Source of the DNA: Helianthus annuus
Taxonomy: Eukaryota > Streptophyta > Magnoliopsida > Asterales > Asteraceae
Direction of reading: 5' to 3'
Assembly: GCF_002127325.2 (NCBI RefSeq)
Contig: NC_035439.2
Location: 138,385,901 to 138,449,900 of the forward strand
Length of the DNA: 64,000 nucleotides
The first letter of the stretch is position 1. Each line of letters begins with the position of its first letter. Below the pieces are notes generated by a model, which worked only from the letters and a program-made list of their open reading frames with translations, made no database searches and was not told the origin of the DNA. The translations under genes and the position numbers were made by a program. Of this stretch, positions 54,522 through 64,000 are shown piece after piece.

Positions 54522-55856
54522 ATATGTTGATTAGTCAGTTCTGTTTTCGTATCCATAATTCTGGGATTGAAACTTGGAAAACGGAATTTTGAAACCTTTA
54601 AAACCTTAACAGCCGGTTTCGAGTCATGAGTATCGACTCGAGATTTTTGTTTTCGTGAAAAAATAATCATATGTTCATTCGATTTTAACTGGGTTTATGT
54701 TTACAACCGAAATCTGTTTAGAAGTGTTAAAAAAAATTTCAGGTTTCGGGTTCCAGAATTTTATTTTTATGATTAGGGTTCATCATGTTCATGTGAAAAT
54801 TCGAAAATTCTGTTATGATTTGGAATATGATTTGGATTATTAAGTGTTTTCCTGGTTTTGATCTAATTTTATCCTCTAAATTTATTAGAAAACTGTTAAA
54901 AGATAAACAGATTACAATTTCGAAATCTGTTGACAAAATTAGATCAGCTTAAAACAGGAAAGAATATCTCTTAATCCCTTAGATTTCGAATTTTCGGTTA
55001 TGATATCACAATTAACAGCTGTTAGCGAGGTTGCTACTCGCAACCATGAGGTTGCTACTCGCAACCATGAGGTTGCTACTCGCAACCATAACGTCATCAC
55101 TCGCAACCATGAGGTTGCTACTCGCAACCATAACGTCATCACTCGCAACCATGAGGTTGCTACTCGCAACCATTACGTCATCACTCGAGACCATGAGGTT
55201 GCTACTCGCAACCATAACGTGATTAGTCGAGACCGTAGTTGCGACTCGCAACCATAACGTCATTAGTCGAGATCGTGGTTGCGACTCGCAATCTCATTAT
55301 TTTAAGCTGTTTAAATGTGAACTAAAGAAAAAAAATGGTTTTGTAATTTACTTAGTTAATTAATCAGAATCAGATAATGTAATGTTTTACAAAACCAGAA
55401 ATAGCTTAACTTGAATGAGCTTTTGATATATCATTTCTGGCCAAAGCTGACTTGATACATCTACTTATCATTCAAGTATTACGAAAGCTATGCTAAGTGT
55501 GCATCATAAGCATGAATGTTTTAATATCTGGCCAAAGCTGATTTAATTCTTTCATAGATGGCATACCTAGCAAGTGCATAACTAAAGTGATTGTTTCAAT
55601 TTCTGGCCAAAGCTGATTTGTTACAACCACTTTGCACATATGCTTAAATGATTACACTTCTGGCCAAAGCTGTTTTGTTTTCGTTTAAGTAGAACTTTTA
55701 GTTAAGTCTATTATTTTGATGTTAGTAATAGACATTATCACAGCTTCGTTATGTAAAATGGTCATTATTTTGCCTGCCTTAGTTTAACGTGCCCATAGAT
55801 CACATTAGTTTTTCTTCCTTAGTATCATAACTTGCTCATCTTATTTCCACTATCAG
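54522..55856 (+). other. COP3 leader / predicted intron
   Basis: Non-coding. It holds a 21-bp hairpin-forming minisatellite (55025-55290) and four copies of TCTGGCCAAAGCTG (55443-55675). It ends at acceptor TATCAG. The predicted intron is 54459-55856, 1398 bases. Confidence 0.65.
55025..55290 (+). repeat. 21-bp minisatellite with self-complementary units
   Basis: About twelve units of the form GAGGTTGCTACTCGCAACCAT, alternating with AACGTCATCACTCGCAACCAT. GGTTGC and GCAACC in one unit pair around a 5-base loop. Late units change to GATTAGTCGAGACC. Open frames through it on both strands are artefacts of the period. Confidence 0.92.
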
Positions 55857-58342
55857 CACCCAACTGCGGGATTCCACCTTTGACTGGTGATAACTTTGCT
55901 GCATGGAAGGATGCTCTCATGCTTACTCTCGGATTGCTTGATTTTGATTATGCTCTAAGAGAGAAAAAGCCAGCGGACCTTACCACTCAAAGTACTGCTG
56001 CTGAGCAGTTAACTCATGAAAAGTGGACTAGGTGTAACCGCATGTCTCTCATGTTTATGAAGCAATCCATAAGCAATGCAATCAGGGGAGCTATTCCTGA
56101 TTCTGAAGATGCTAAAACCTACTTGGAACATGTGGAGGCTCAGTTCAAAGGGACGTCTAAGGTGCACGCTAGTACTCTTATTCTCAAGCTGGTGACAACT
56201 AAGTATGATGGGAGGAGCGGCATTCGCGAGCACATCATGATGATGAATGACATGGCCAATAAGCTGAAGGGGCTGGAAATGGAAATCAGTGATGGTTTCC
56301 TTGTTCATTTCATCATTACTTCGCTTCCTTCTTCTTTTGAAGCATTCAAGATCAACTACAACACTCAGAAAGAAAAGTGGACGATGAGTGAGCTGGTCGC
56401 TATGTGCGTACAGGAGGAGGAGCGCATGAGGATGGATCGCACTACTGATGTTGCAAATTTCACTACCTCCAATCCTAAGAAAAGGAAGCACAATTATCAG
56501 AGGAAGGATGCTTCTAAAGTCCATAATTCTAATTCTAACCCTAATGCAAGTGCACCTTCCAGCTCTAAGAACTCCTTAGGCAGTATCCGCTGCAAGTTCT
56601 GTAAAAAGACAGGACACATGCAGAAGGAATGCCCTGACTTTAAGGAGTGGCTGGCTAAGAAAGGTAACGATTATTTTATGATACTTGAGTCCTATAATTT
56701 AAGTGTTCCTGCTAATTCTTGGTGGTTTGATTCGGGTTCTATGGTTCATGTTACCAATTCTACTCAGGGATTCCTTTCAATCCGGAAGCTGGAAAGAAAC
56801 CAAAGAACGCTTAAGGTTGGGGATGATCGAGAATTAGAAGTGAAGGCCATTGGAACATTACAATTAGTTATGAAAACTGGTTTATGTATTAAACTTTATG
56901 ATACCTTATATGTTCCTGAGGTAACTCGGAACCTTGTATCAGGACCAAAGTTAGACATGGACGGTTTTATTGTTTCCCATGGTCATCGCAAACTCTCTAT
57001 CCATTATGATTCTGTTCTTTATGGTACTGGTGTTCTGGATGGAGGTCTCTATAGATTAGAACTAGATGATGGCTTTTCCAAATCTTTGTTGTCATATAAC
57101 ATTAATGAATCACTCACAAAGATGGAAGAGAAACGAGACTTAGAGACTTCATCCATGTTGTGGCATCAGCGTTTAGGCCACATTTCAAAAGAGCGATTAA
57201 ATCGTCTCGTAAAGGATGAAGTCTTACCTCCTCTCGATTTCTCTGATTTTGGAACATGTGTCAAATGTCTTAAAGGTAAAATGACATTAGCGAATAAGAA
57301 AGGTGCCACTAGGAGTTCTAATTTATTAGAACTCATTCACACTGACATTAGTGGTCCCTACCAAATCGCTGGCATAACAGGACATACTTCATTTATCACT
57401 TTTATTGATGATTATTCTCGTTATATGTACTTGTATCTTATTAAGGAGAAATCTGAATCTCTAACAACTTTTAAAGATTATAAGGCTGAAGTTGAAAAGC
57501 AATTAGATCGTCAGATTAAAGTTGTGAGATCAGATAGAGGCGGTGAGTATTATGGAAGACATACTGATGTGGGTCAAGCTCCTGGTCCATTTTATGAGTT
57601 TTGTAAGGGCCAGGGGATTGTGAACCAATACACCATGCCTGGTACACCTCAGCAGAACGGTGTCGCTGAAAGAAGAAACCGTACCCTTATGAACATGGTG
57701 CGCAGTATGTTAGCCAACACTAACTTACCATTATTCCTCTGGACTGAAGCGTTAAAAGCAGCTGTTCATATACTCAATAGAGTTCCTTCTAAGTCTGTCC
57801 CTAAAACTCCTTATGAACTTTGGACAGGAAGGAAACCGAGTCTTAAATATATGAAAGTATGGGGCTGCATTGCTGAAGCAAAACTTTACAATCCTTTCCT
57901 AAGGAAACTTGACCCTAAGACAGTTACCTGTTTCTTTATCGGGTATCCTGAGAACTCTAAGGGTTATCGTTTCTATTGTCCTTCCCATGTCACCCGTATT
58001 GTTGAAACCAAGCGTGCCGCGTTCCTGGAGGATTTCAAGGTTAGTGGGAGCAGTACCAACCCTTACGAAGAATTGCAAGAAGTACAAGACGCGGGGGGGG
58101 GGGGGGGAGAGACTCGTCGCTTACCATTACTCCGATTACTCCTCTTGTACCCAATGCAATTATTACACCTGAAGCTACTGCACCAACTCCAAATTCACCT
58201 CTACAATCAGAACCCATTATACCTCATGACGAAGGCACATCAAACGCTCAAAACCAAGACAACGCTGAACCCCATAATCCACTCAGGAGGTCATCCAGGC
58301 AAAGAAGGCCTCCTAATTGGGATGATTATGTTACCTACCTGA
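55857..58342 (+). CDS. COP3 gag, protease, integrase (main ORF)
   Basis: Capsid domain starts [17 protein letters not shown]. Zinc knuckle [14 protein letters not shown] near 56590; aspartic protease [13 protein letters not shown] near 56720; pre-integrase [10 protein letters not shown] and [10 protein letters not shown] near 57160-57270. Integrase core: [22 protein letters not shown] and the glutamate in [12 protein letters not shown] near 57670. The frame is open from before 55857 through integrase. At the G15 run (58093-58107) it slides, and the remaining 80 residues to 58342 are out of frame. The start was taken as the splice acceptor, since the only upstream codons (from 55832) precede it without family similarity. 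Confidence 0.93.
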
Positions 58343-58347
58343 CTGAA

Positions 58348-59943
58348 ATGGATCCCGGAAAGCTCAATGATCCTATCTCTTACAATGAAGCCATTAGCAG
58401 TGATCAGTCTTCTGAATGGAATAAAGCAATGATTGATGAGCTTGAATCCATGAAGAAAAATGACGTTTGGGATTTGGTAGAATTACCCAACGGAGTCAAA
58501 CCCGTAGGATGCAAATGGGTGTTCAAAACAAAACTGGATCCGAATGGAAACGTTGAACGCTACAAAGCAAGATTGGTTGCAAAGGGCTACACTCAGAAAG
58601 AGGGAATTGATTATCAAGAGACGTTTTCACCTGTCTCTCGTAAAGATTCATTAAGGATCGTCATGGCCCTAGTAGCTCATTTCGACTTAGAGCTGCATCA
58701 GATGGACGTTAAAACTGCTTTCCTTAACGGAGATTTGGACGAAGATGTTTACATGAAGCAACCTGAAGGCTTTGAGCCTGAAGGTCAGGAGCATCTAGTC
58801 TGTAAGCTGAAGAAATCCATTTACGGGTTAAAACAAGCATCACGTCAGTGGTACCTCAAGTTTGATGAAGTCATGAAGAAGCAAGGTTTTATGAAGAATC
58901 AAGTGGATCAATGCACCTACCTCAAGATGAGTGGGAGCAACTTTACTATACTTGTCCTTTACGTTGACGACATTCTATTGGCAAGTAATAGTTTAGACAT
59001 GTTGCATGAGTCGAAGCGGTTACTCTCGCATAACTTCGACATGAAGGATCTCGGAGATGCATCTTACGTCATTGGCATCGAAATTCACCGAGATAGAAAC
59101 AAAGGGATCTTAGGATTGTCCCAAAGGGCCTACATAGATCGTGTCCTTACACGGTATAACATGCAACAGTGCAAACCCTCCGTCGCTCCAGTAGTTAAGG
59201 GAGATGTTTTCGGTTCGTTTCAGTGTCCGACAACAGAGGTTGAGAAGGAGCAAATGAGCCAGATACCTTATGCATCAGTAGTCGGGAGCTTGATGTATGC
59301 TCAAGTCTGTACTCGTCCAGATATCGCTTATATTGCTGGAATGCTAGGCCGTTATCAGACTAATCCTGGCTTAGATCACTGGAAAGCAGCTAAGAAGGTA
59401 CTTCGATATCTGCAAGGGACGAAAGACTATAAGCTGACTTATAGAAGAAGTGATCATTTGGAAGTGGTGGGCTATTCTGATTCTGACTTTGCCAAATGCA
59501 AAGATGACAAGAAATCCACTTCGGGCTATATCTTTATGTTAGCAGGCGGCCCTATCTCTTGGAAGAGTCATAAACAACAGTTGACCACAACTTCCACAAT
59601 GATGGCAGAATACATTGCTGTCTATAACGCAACCTATCATGGAATGTTGATTAGAAACCTGGTCACTGGACTCAAAATCGTTAATTCCATTTCTAGACCA
59701 TTGAAGCTTTACTGTGATAATTCAGCTGCCGTTAGTTTCTCGAACAGTAACAGTTCGACTGGAGCTGGTTTATATCTCGATACGAAATATCTATTTGTAC
59801 GTGAACGTGTTGAGGAAAATAATCTTTGTATCGAGTATATTAGTACTAAGGATATGCTTGCGGATCCGATGACTAAAGGTCTCCCTCCTAAGGTTTATGA
59901 AGAACATGTTCGGAATATGGGATTATGTAAAGACCTTATTTGA
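58348..59943 (+). CDS. COP3 reverse transcriptase and RNase H
   Basis: 531 residues open to the stop; in truth the frame is open from just after the G15 run. RT motifs [44 protein letters not shown] and catalytic YVDD (near 58950). RNase H acidic residues in [17 protein letters not shown] and LYCDNSAA; end motif [11 protein letters not shown]. No stop or shift in this half. It is part of one polyprotein with the preceding ORF. Confidence 0.95.
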   Translation: MDPGKLNDPISYNEAISSDQSSEWNKAMIDELESMKKNDVWDLVELPNGVKPVGCKWVFKTKLDPNGNVERYKARLVAKGYTQKEGIDYQETFSPVSRKDSLRIVMALVAHFDLELHQMDVKTAFLNGDLDEDVYMKQPEGFEPEGQEHLVCKLKKSIYGLKQASRQWYLKFDEVMKKQGFMKNQVDQCTYLKMSGSNFTILVLYVDDILLASNSLDMLHESKRLLSHNFDMKDLGDASYVIGIEIHRDRNKGILGLSQRAYIDRVLTRYNMQQCKPSVAPVVKGDVFGSFQCPTTEVEKEQMSQIPYASVVGSLMYAQVCTRPDIAYIAGMLGRYQTNPGLDHWKAAKKVLRYLQGTKDYKLTYRRSDHLEVVGYSDSDFAKCKDDKKSTSGYIFMLAGGPISWKSHKQQLTTTSTMMAEYIAVYNATYHGMLIRNLVTGLKIVNSISRPLKLYCDNSAAVSFSNSNSSTGAGLYLDTKYLFVRERVEENNLCIEYISTKDMLADPMTKGLPPKVYEEHVRNMGLCKDLI

Positions 59944-60269
59944 GCATATTGTACTAGCTTATGTTTTATGATTAATGAAATTTCCTCAAGTTTGATTCTG
60001 TATGTCTATTAGAATATGTTCAACCGGTATAATGGCATATAGACAAATAAAAGGTTACAAATCAAACAAAGGGCTTACGCGTATTTTGATCATGACGATT
60101 AGGTTTCAAATTAAGGCTATAGTATGATTAATGGGGGTCCTGAGTCGCATAATGATTCAACGGCTGTATTTTTCTGCTATAGTACTTGTTTAAGGCTAAA
60201 ATAAGTGTTAACTCCTGATCAGGCTTATCTAATACTCATAGTAAATGATTACTCGGCTAAGTGGGAGAA
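59944..60269 (+). other. COP3 3' untranslated region and polypurine tract
   Basis: Non-coding; AAGTGGGAGAA (60259-60269) just before the LTR is the plus-strand primer tract. Confidence 0.85.
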
Positions 60270-60699
60270 TGTAAGATTAAATAAATTATGTTTAATATTT
60301 AATCTATAGCCATCTTAATCATTTACATTATAGAGATCAAAATATATTAGAACCTATTATTTAATTAGTTGGTAATTGTTGATGGACCATATTACCCTTA
60401 GTAACTAATTAGGTTTCCTCCTGGGTGCTTATATAAGGAGAGTTATGTGGAGGTTTAAGGGTTACTCAGTTACACAATTCACACACCCCATTAGCCATAA
60501 CATCATCACGAAACCTCCTCTCCTAACCGATACCCTTTTCGGTTTCTAAGTCCCCATCATCAGTTAGCATCCTAAGGAGGAACCAGATCAAGATGACAGG
60601 CATGTCGAACTCCCTTACAGGATTCTCCTCTGCACTATCTGCTGTGACAGGTATGATTTATATTGTTTTCCTTCATGAACAAACAGAACCGAACCAACA
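60270..60699 (+). repeat. 3' LTR of COP3
   Basis: 430 bp, two substitutions from the 5' LTR; followed by GATCC. Confidence 0.96.
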
Positions 60700-60704
60700 G
60701 ATCC

Positions 60705-61602
60705 ATGAATAATTTCTAATGGGTTCACTTTTTTACATTCTCCATTTTCATAAAAACTTCTGAGTCGGTTCGACTGTTCGGATCGGGTAATAATAAAAAT
60801 ATGATACATAAGTTTGTACGTCTTTTTAATTTAGTAAACAAGTCAGTAAAATGCCTTAATGAATATAAAAAATTTCATTCAAAATCACTTAGTTTTGGCT
60901 GCAATTGTATGCTGTGAGCATGATTTCTAACTTCTTTTCCGTCTATTTTTGTCTTTTAAATCTTCTGAAGTTGCTATATATTTATTACAAAAATCAGAAA
61001 TAAAAGTGAATTTGTTGTGTTTGAAAGCATTGAATAGAAGTTAGATGAATAGTTGTATGTAAAAGGCATGTTTAGAATAACCAGTGGCGGAACTAGCCCA
61101 AAAAGTTAGGGGTATCCTAACGTTTTTTTAGGCTCAGGGGTATCCTTTGTATAACGGAAACGGAATTGAGAGATAATTTTACATTACGGAAATGGAGTTA
61201 AGGAGTATTTTTTCACTACGGAGACGGGGTTGAGGGGTAGCCCGTGCTACCCCTATTTTCACTCTAAGTCCGCCTCTGAGAATAACTATATAATATGAAA
61301 AAAAACAAATTTGGGTACTCGGACTTTAGGCCTAACCGGGTTTTGCTATATGGAAAACACAATTTGTGGAAAACCTGAAACAGTTTGGAATTAAAAAAAC
61401 TACAAAAACGTCATGGAAAGGACTTGAACTGGGTATCCTTTAAATGAAAACATGCTCTTTTTCTGTTGGACCAAAGTTGCTTTATGTGTATGGGATTACT
61501 TTAATAATAATATCTTTGGGTTCACTCTAGGTTCTTATACATAATATCACTAAAATTTCAAAACTCAATGGGTTCCCGAGAACCCGTAACATCTTGTGTA
61601 GG
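60705..61602. other. Intergenic, contains one MITE
   Basis: AT-rich and non-coding. Apart from the MITE at 61082-61278 and the TSD GTAGG at its end, nothing is recognised. Confidence 0.5.
61082..61278. mobile_element. 197-bp CAGTGGCGGA-type MITE, TSD AGAATAAC
   Basis: Ends CAGTGGCGGAACTAGCCC and AAGTCCGCCTCTG; exact 8-bp TSD at 61074-61081 and 61279-61286. Interior has three related GGGGTAT / CGGAAACGG words. Confidence 0.92.
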
Positions 61603-63640
61603 TGTAACACCCCGAAAATATAAAACTCTATATTAGAATTATAAAGTATAAATAAACAAGAATTAACTAACTAGGAATTCCTAACCTAGTTAACTAAAAG
61701 TCTAGAAGTAACTTGTAATAGAGTTAAAACAACCCAACTTTAAGTTAAACAAAACTAGAGGGACCTATGTTGCTAAATTTGAAACTTTATTTCATAAAAC
61801 AAAATGTAAACACACCAAAGACACACCTTGGGTGTGTCTGGTCGATCAAAGAAGCAGGGGGCGACAAGGGTTCTCCACCAAACCCTAGTTTCACACAAAA
61901 TTCACAAAATTGAAGCCCCTAATTCGCTCTAAATCAAGTTCTAAACACAAATTAGTGATCACCTCGTCGTAGGGATCAAAAGGTATGTAAAATTTTGGTA
62001 TTTTGCTGCATCTTGAATTCTAGGTTAAATGTGAAGAACGAAAATTTAGCTTGATTACTGATACATGGATGAAATTAGAAGGGTTATGAGGTTTAGGAAC
62101 AAACCCTAGAGGATTTCTTGACAAAATCTTGCATAATACTTGTAGGGTTTCATAATCACCATTGTAAGTGATTGGTGAGCTTGAAGAAACTTGTTAGATA
62201 TTAGAATTATAACTCTTGCTCTTGCACAATCTGAAATTAAGAAGTAATTTCAGAAATATTGATGTCAAGATGTATGTAAAATTGACTAATTAAAGTGAAA
62301 TTAGATGTTAATTACAAGTCTTGAACTTGGTAGTAATTATGTGAAAAATCTGACCCGCCAGGTGTTTGTTGAAATGCCTAAGTGGGGATTTAAATGCTAG
62401 AAATAGAATGAAAACGCAGATTCGATTATTGTTTAAAATGATGCGTTAACAGTCATGAAAAGAGTTCTAAACAAGTTGTAAATTGAATTCTTTAGGCAAA
62501 GAGTCCGGATCGTCAAGCGGACAAGCCGGAGGGAAAACGCGTGGGAAAGGTGTGCTCTAAAGGTACGAAATTTACCGTTTCGTTACATTAAGTTTATTTG
62601 TTAGTCTTATGTCGTCATTTTAAAACATGGTAAACAAGATAGACCAATATGTCACGGAAGTGACTAAGTGTCTTAAACAAGCAAAACGGGTCAAAACAAG
62701 CGACAAAGATGGATTCTGAAATGTCTGGAAAGGTGCTTTAATTTCGGCACCCGAACGGGTCAAAACAAGTCGTGTAGTAAACTTTGAAGCTAGATACCAT
62801 TACTTGATGTACGGTTATAAACAATGCGTAAGCCGTGTAGCGGACACGCTAAACTAGTTAAGAAATTTAACCCCTAATACAGGAGTTAAAGTTCTAAATC
62901 TTAAGCATGTCAAATAGTATAAAAAGGCAAGCTCGATATCTTGAAAACAAGCATGTGGATTATGGCGTAAGCAATCCCTCGAGAGGGAAGCGAAACGCTA
63001 TAGTTGGTAAAATCTAGGTATGACTATATTACCTTAGTCATATGACAAACGTGTTCGAAATTAAATTTCGGCGACATAGGAATTGAATGGCAAAAGTAGC
63101 AAAACAAGAAGGCATGTACAGCAGCTACCGTAAGTTATGGTGGACACCGTAATTTACGGTAGCAAACAAAAGGTTACGGTGGGATCTTACTGCCTTACGG
63201 CAGACTACTATTACACAGGGGCCATTGTAACTTACGGTACCGTAAGTTACGGTAGCACCCTGTCATAAATGCTGAATTTTATATTCTTGATTAATCCAAT
63301 TTGTTTTTGAACATGATTTCGATTATAATGATATCCAAGGATTTTAATACTAGTGTTTGTACAAATTTTCAGTTTCTAGGTAATTCAAGTAGGAGGATGA
63401 AGATCAAGCAAATGCATCCGAACCGAACACTCAAATCAACGCTTCCGCACTTGATCTATTTTGTTTTAGGACTATGTAAACACTTGTAGTTCTGTCTTGA
63501 ATATTGTTTAGTAGGATTATAACGTGAATGTTATGTTTAGGTATGGTCTTTAAATCATCAAAGTTTTTGTGAACTATAAATCTTGGTATCAAAAGCAAAG
63601 TTTTATATCATTAATCTGGTATTTTAAGTTGGGTCTTACA
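61603..63640 (+). mobile_element. Solo LTR, 2.0 kb, TSD GTAGG
   Basis: Starts TGTAACACCCCGAAAATATA and ends GGGTCTTACA; exact TSD GTAGG at 61598-61602 and 63641-63645. A TATAAAAA box is at 62918-62925. A cluster of TACCGTAAGTTACGGTA-type dyads lies at 63125-63255. No gag or pol ORF. LTRs beginning TGTAACACCCCG are common in plant Ty3/gypsy families. Confidence 0.85.
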
Positions 63641-63645
63641 GTAGG

Positions 63646-64000
63646 TCTGCCCTTGCTCCTTATATGTATTACATTACAATGTGTGTGTATATGTATACTA
63701 AAGATGTGTCCGCGAGATACACCAGGGAATACAGACATTAATTATCACGTTACATGATTTTTTTTAGTTAAAAAGGCTATATTAATATTATGCTCATAGT
63801 AAAGAAAATAAGATGTTTTTTAAGTTATAATTGTTTTTAATATTAATTTATAAAAAATATTTATATACATGAGCTTAGACCATGTGTAGTGATAATGCCC
63901 CTACTCTTGGGCGTTTGCGCCATGTGGCAGCCCAGTTAGCAATGAGGTATTATGGGGCGTTTTTCTAAAATGGGTGTAGTGGAGATGTAGGCATTGCGGG
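63646..64000. other. Intergenic; MITE-like sequence cut by the window end
   Basis: Non-coding. From about 63885 the text (GACCATGTGTAGTGATAATG, then GGGGCGTTTTTC, ATGGGTGTAGTGGAGATG) resembles the start of a Harbinger-type MITE; its right end is outside the window. Confidence 0.35.

Larger units (their letters stand above)
54078..60699 (+). mobile_element. COP3: young full-length Ty1/copia element, TSD GATCC
   Basis: 6622 bp; LTRs 54078-54507 and 60270-60699 are both 430 bp and differ by two substitutions by eye (near 54090 and 54500). Exact TSD GATCC at 54073-54077 and 60700-60704. A primer-binding site, a complete set of pol domains and a polypurine tract are all present. The single frame break is at a G15 run. 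It landed 13 bases inside sequence starting CAGTGGTGGATCC (54065), which looks like the end of another CAGTGGCGGA-type MITE. Confidence 0.97.

Noticed and set aside
55000..55263. ORFs on both strands with repeated EVATRNH or LRVATSW units
   Set aside because: They are translations of the 21-bp minisatellite, whose length is a multiple of three; no start context or homology.
55025..55290. Regular 21-bp repeats resembling a CRISPR array
   Set aside because: The units are contiguous with no unique spacers, they lie in a plant retrotransposon leader, and no cas-like gene is present.
61415..61480. Possible minus-strand tRNA or SINE (B-box-like GTTCAAGTCC)
   Set aside because: Only the B box is convincing; no A box at proper spacing, no clover-leaf and no tail were found.

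Overview
The window is nuclear DNA of a flowering plant. It is AT-rich, has intron-containing genes with GT/AG splice sites, and is packed with LTR retrotransposons, Mutator-like and hAT-like elements. The style of the repeats suggests a eudicot, possibly Asteraceae; that is inference from recognition, not a search. Only two conventional host genes are visible: a single-exon F-box gene (38312-39604, +), very like Arabidopsis F-box protein At5g15710, and a ten-exon O-fucosyltransferase-family gene (41248-46696, -) whose exons all join in frame.

Layout. 1-3273: 3' part of a decayed Ty1/copia element (COP1). 3274-10456: repeat terrain with a 493-bp solo LTR (TSD GGTTT), a 1.3-kb gypsy-type solo LTR, two inverted arrays of a ~170-bp tandem repeat, and palindromic words. 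10457-14462: truncated minus-strand copia-like element with gag but no pol (NA-A). 14731-36712: one autonomous-type Mutator transposase gene (minus; FAR1-type DNA-binding, MULE, SWIM and OTU domains), blown apart by a 3.6-kb solo LTR (TSD ACAGT) and a second gag-only element (NA-B, TSD CATTC). NA-B itself holds a non-autonomous MULE (9-bp TSD TATTTTCTT) in its gag and a full-length copia element (COP2, 27266-33785) in its leader.

37132-46917: the two host genes with small hAT-like and Mutator-like elements around and inside their introns, several with exact TSDs. 46918-53480: two copies of an ~820-bp intergenic block; the second is split by nested hAT/Tourist-type elements and by a composite insertion. 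54078-60699: a very young copia element (COP3; 430-bp LTRs differing at two bases by eye, TSD GATCC). Its gag start codon appears to lie inside the LTR, joined to the main ORF by a 1.4-kb intron containing the primer-binding site. 61603-63640: another solo LTR (TSD GTAGG).

No rRNA, canonical tRNA or CRISPR was seen; one tRNA-derived SINE-like sequence is present. The points most worth a second look are the LTR-encoded start plus intron of COP3, the OTU-bearing transposase and the rearrangement that split it, and the arrays of short palindromic words found in several unrelated LTRs and leaders.
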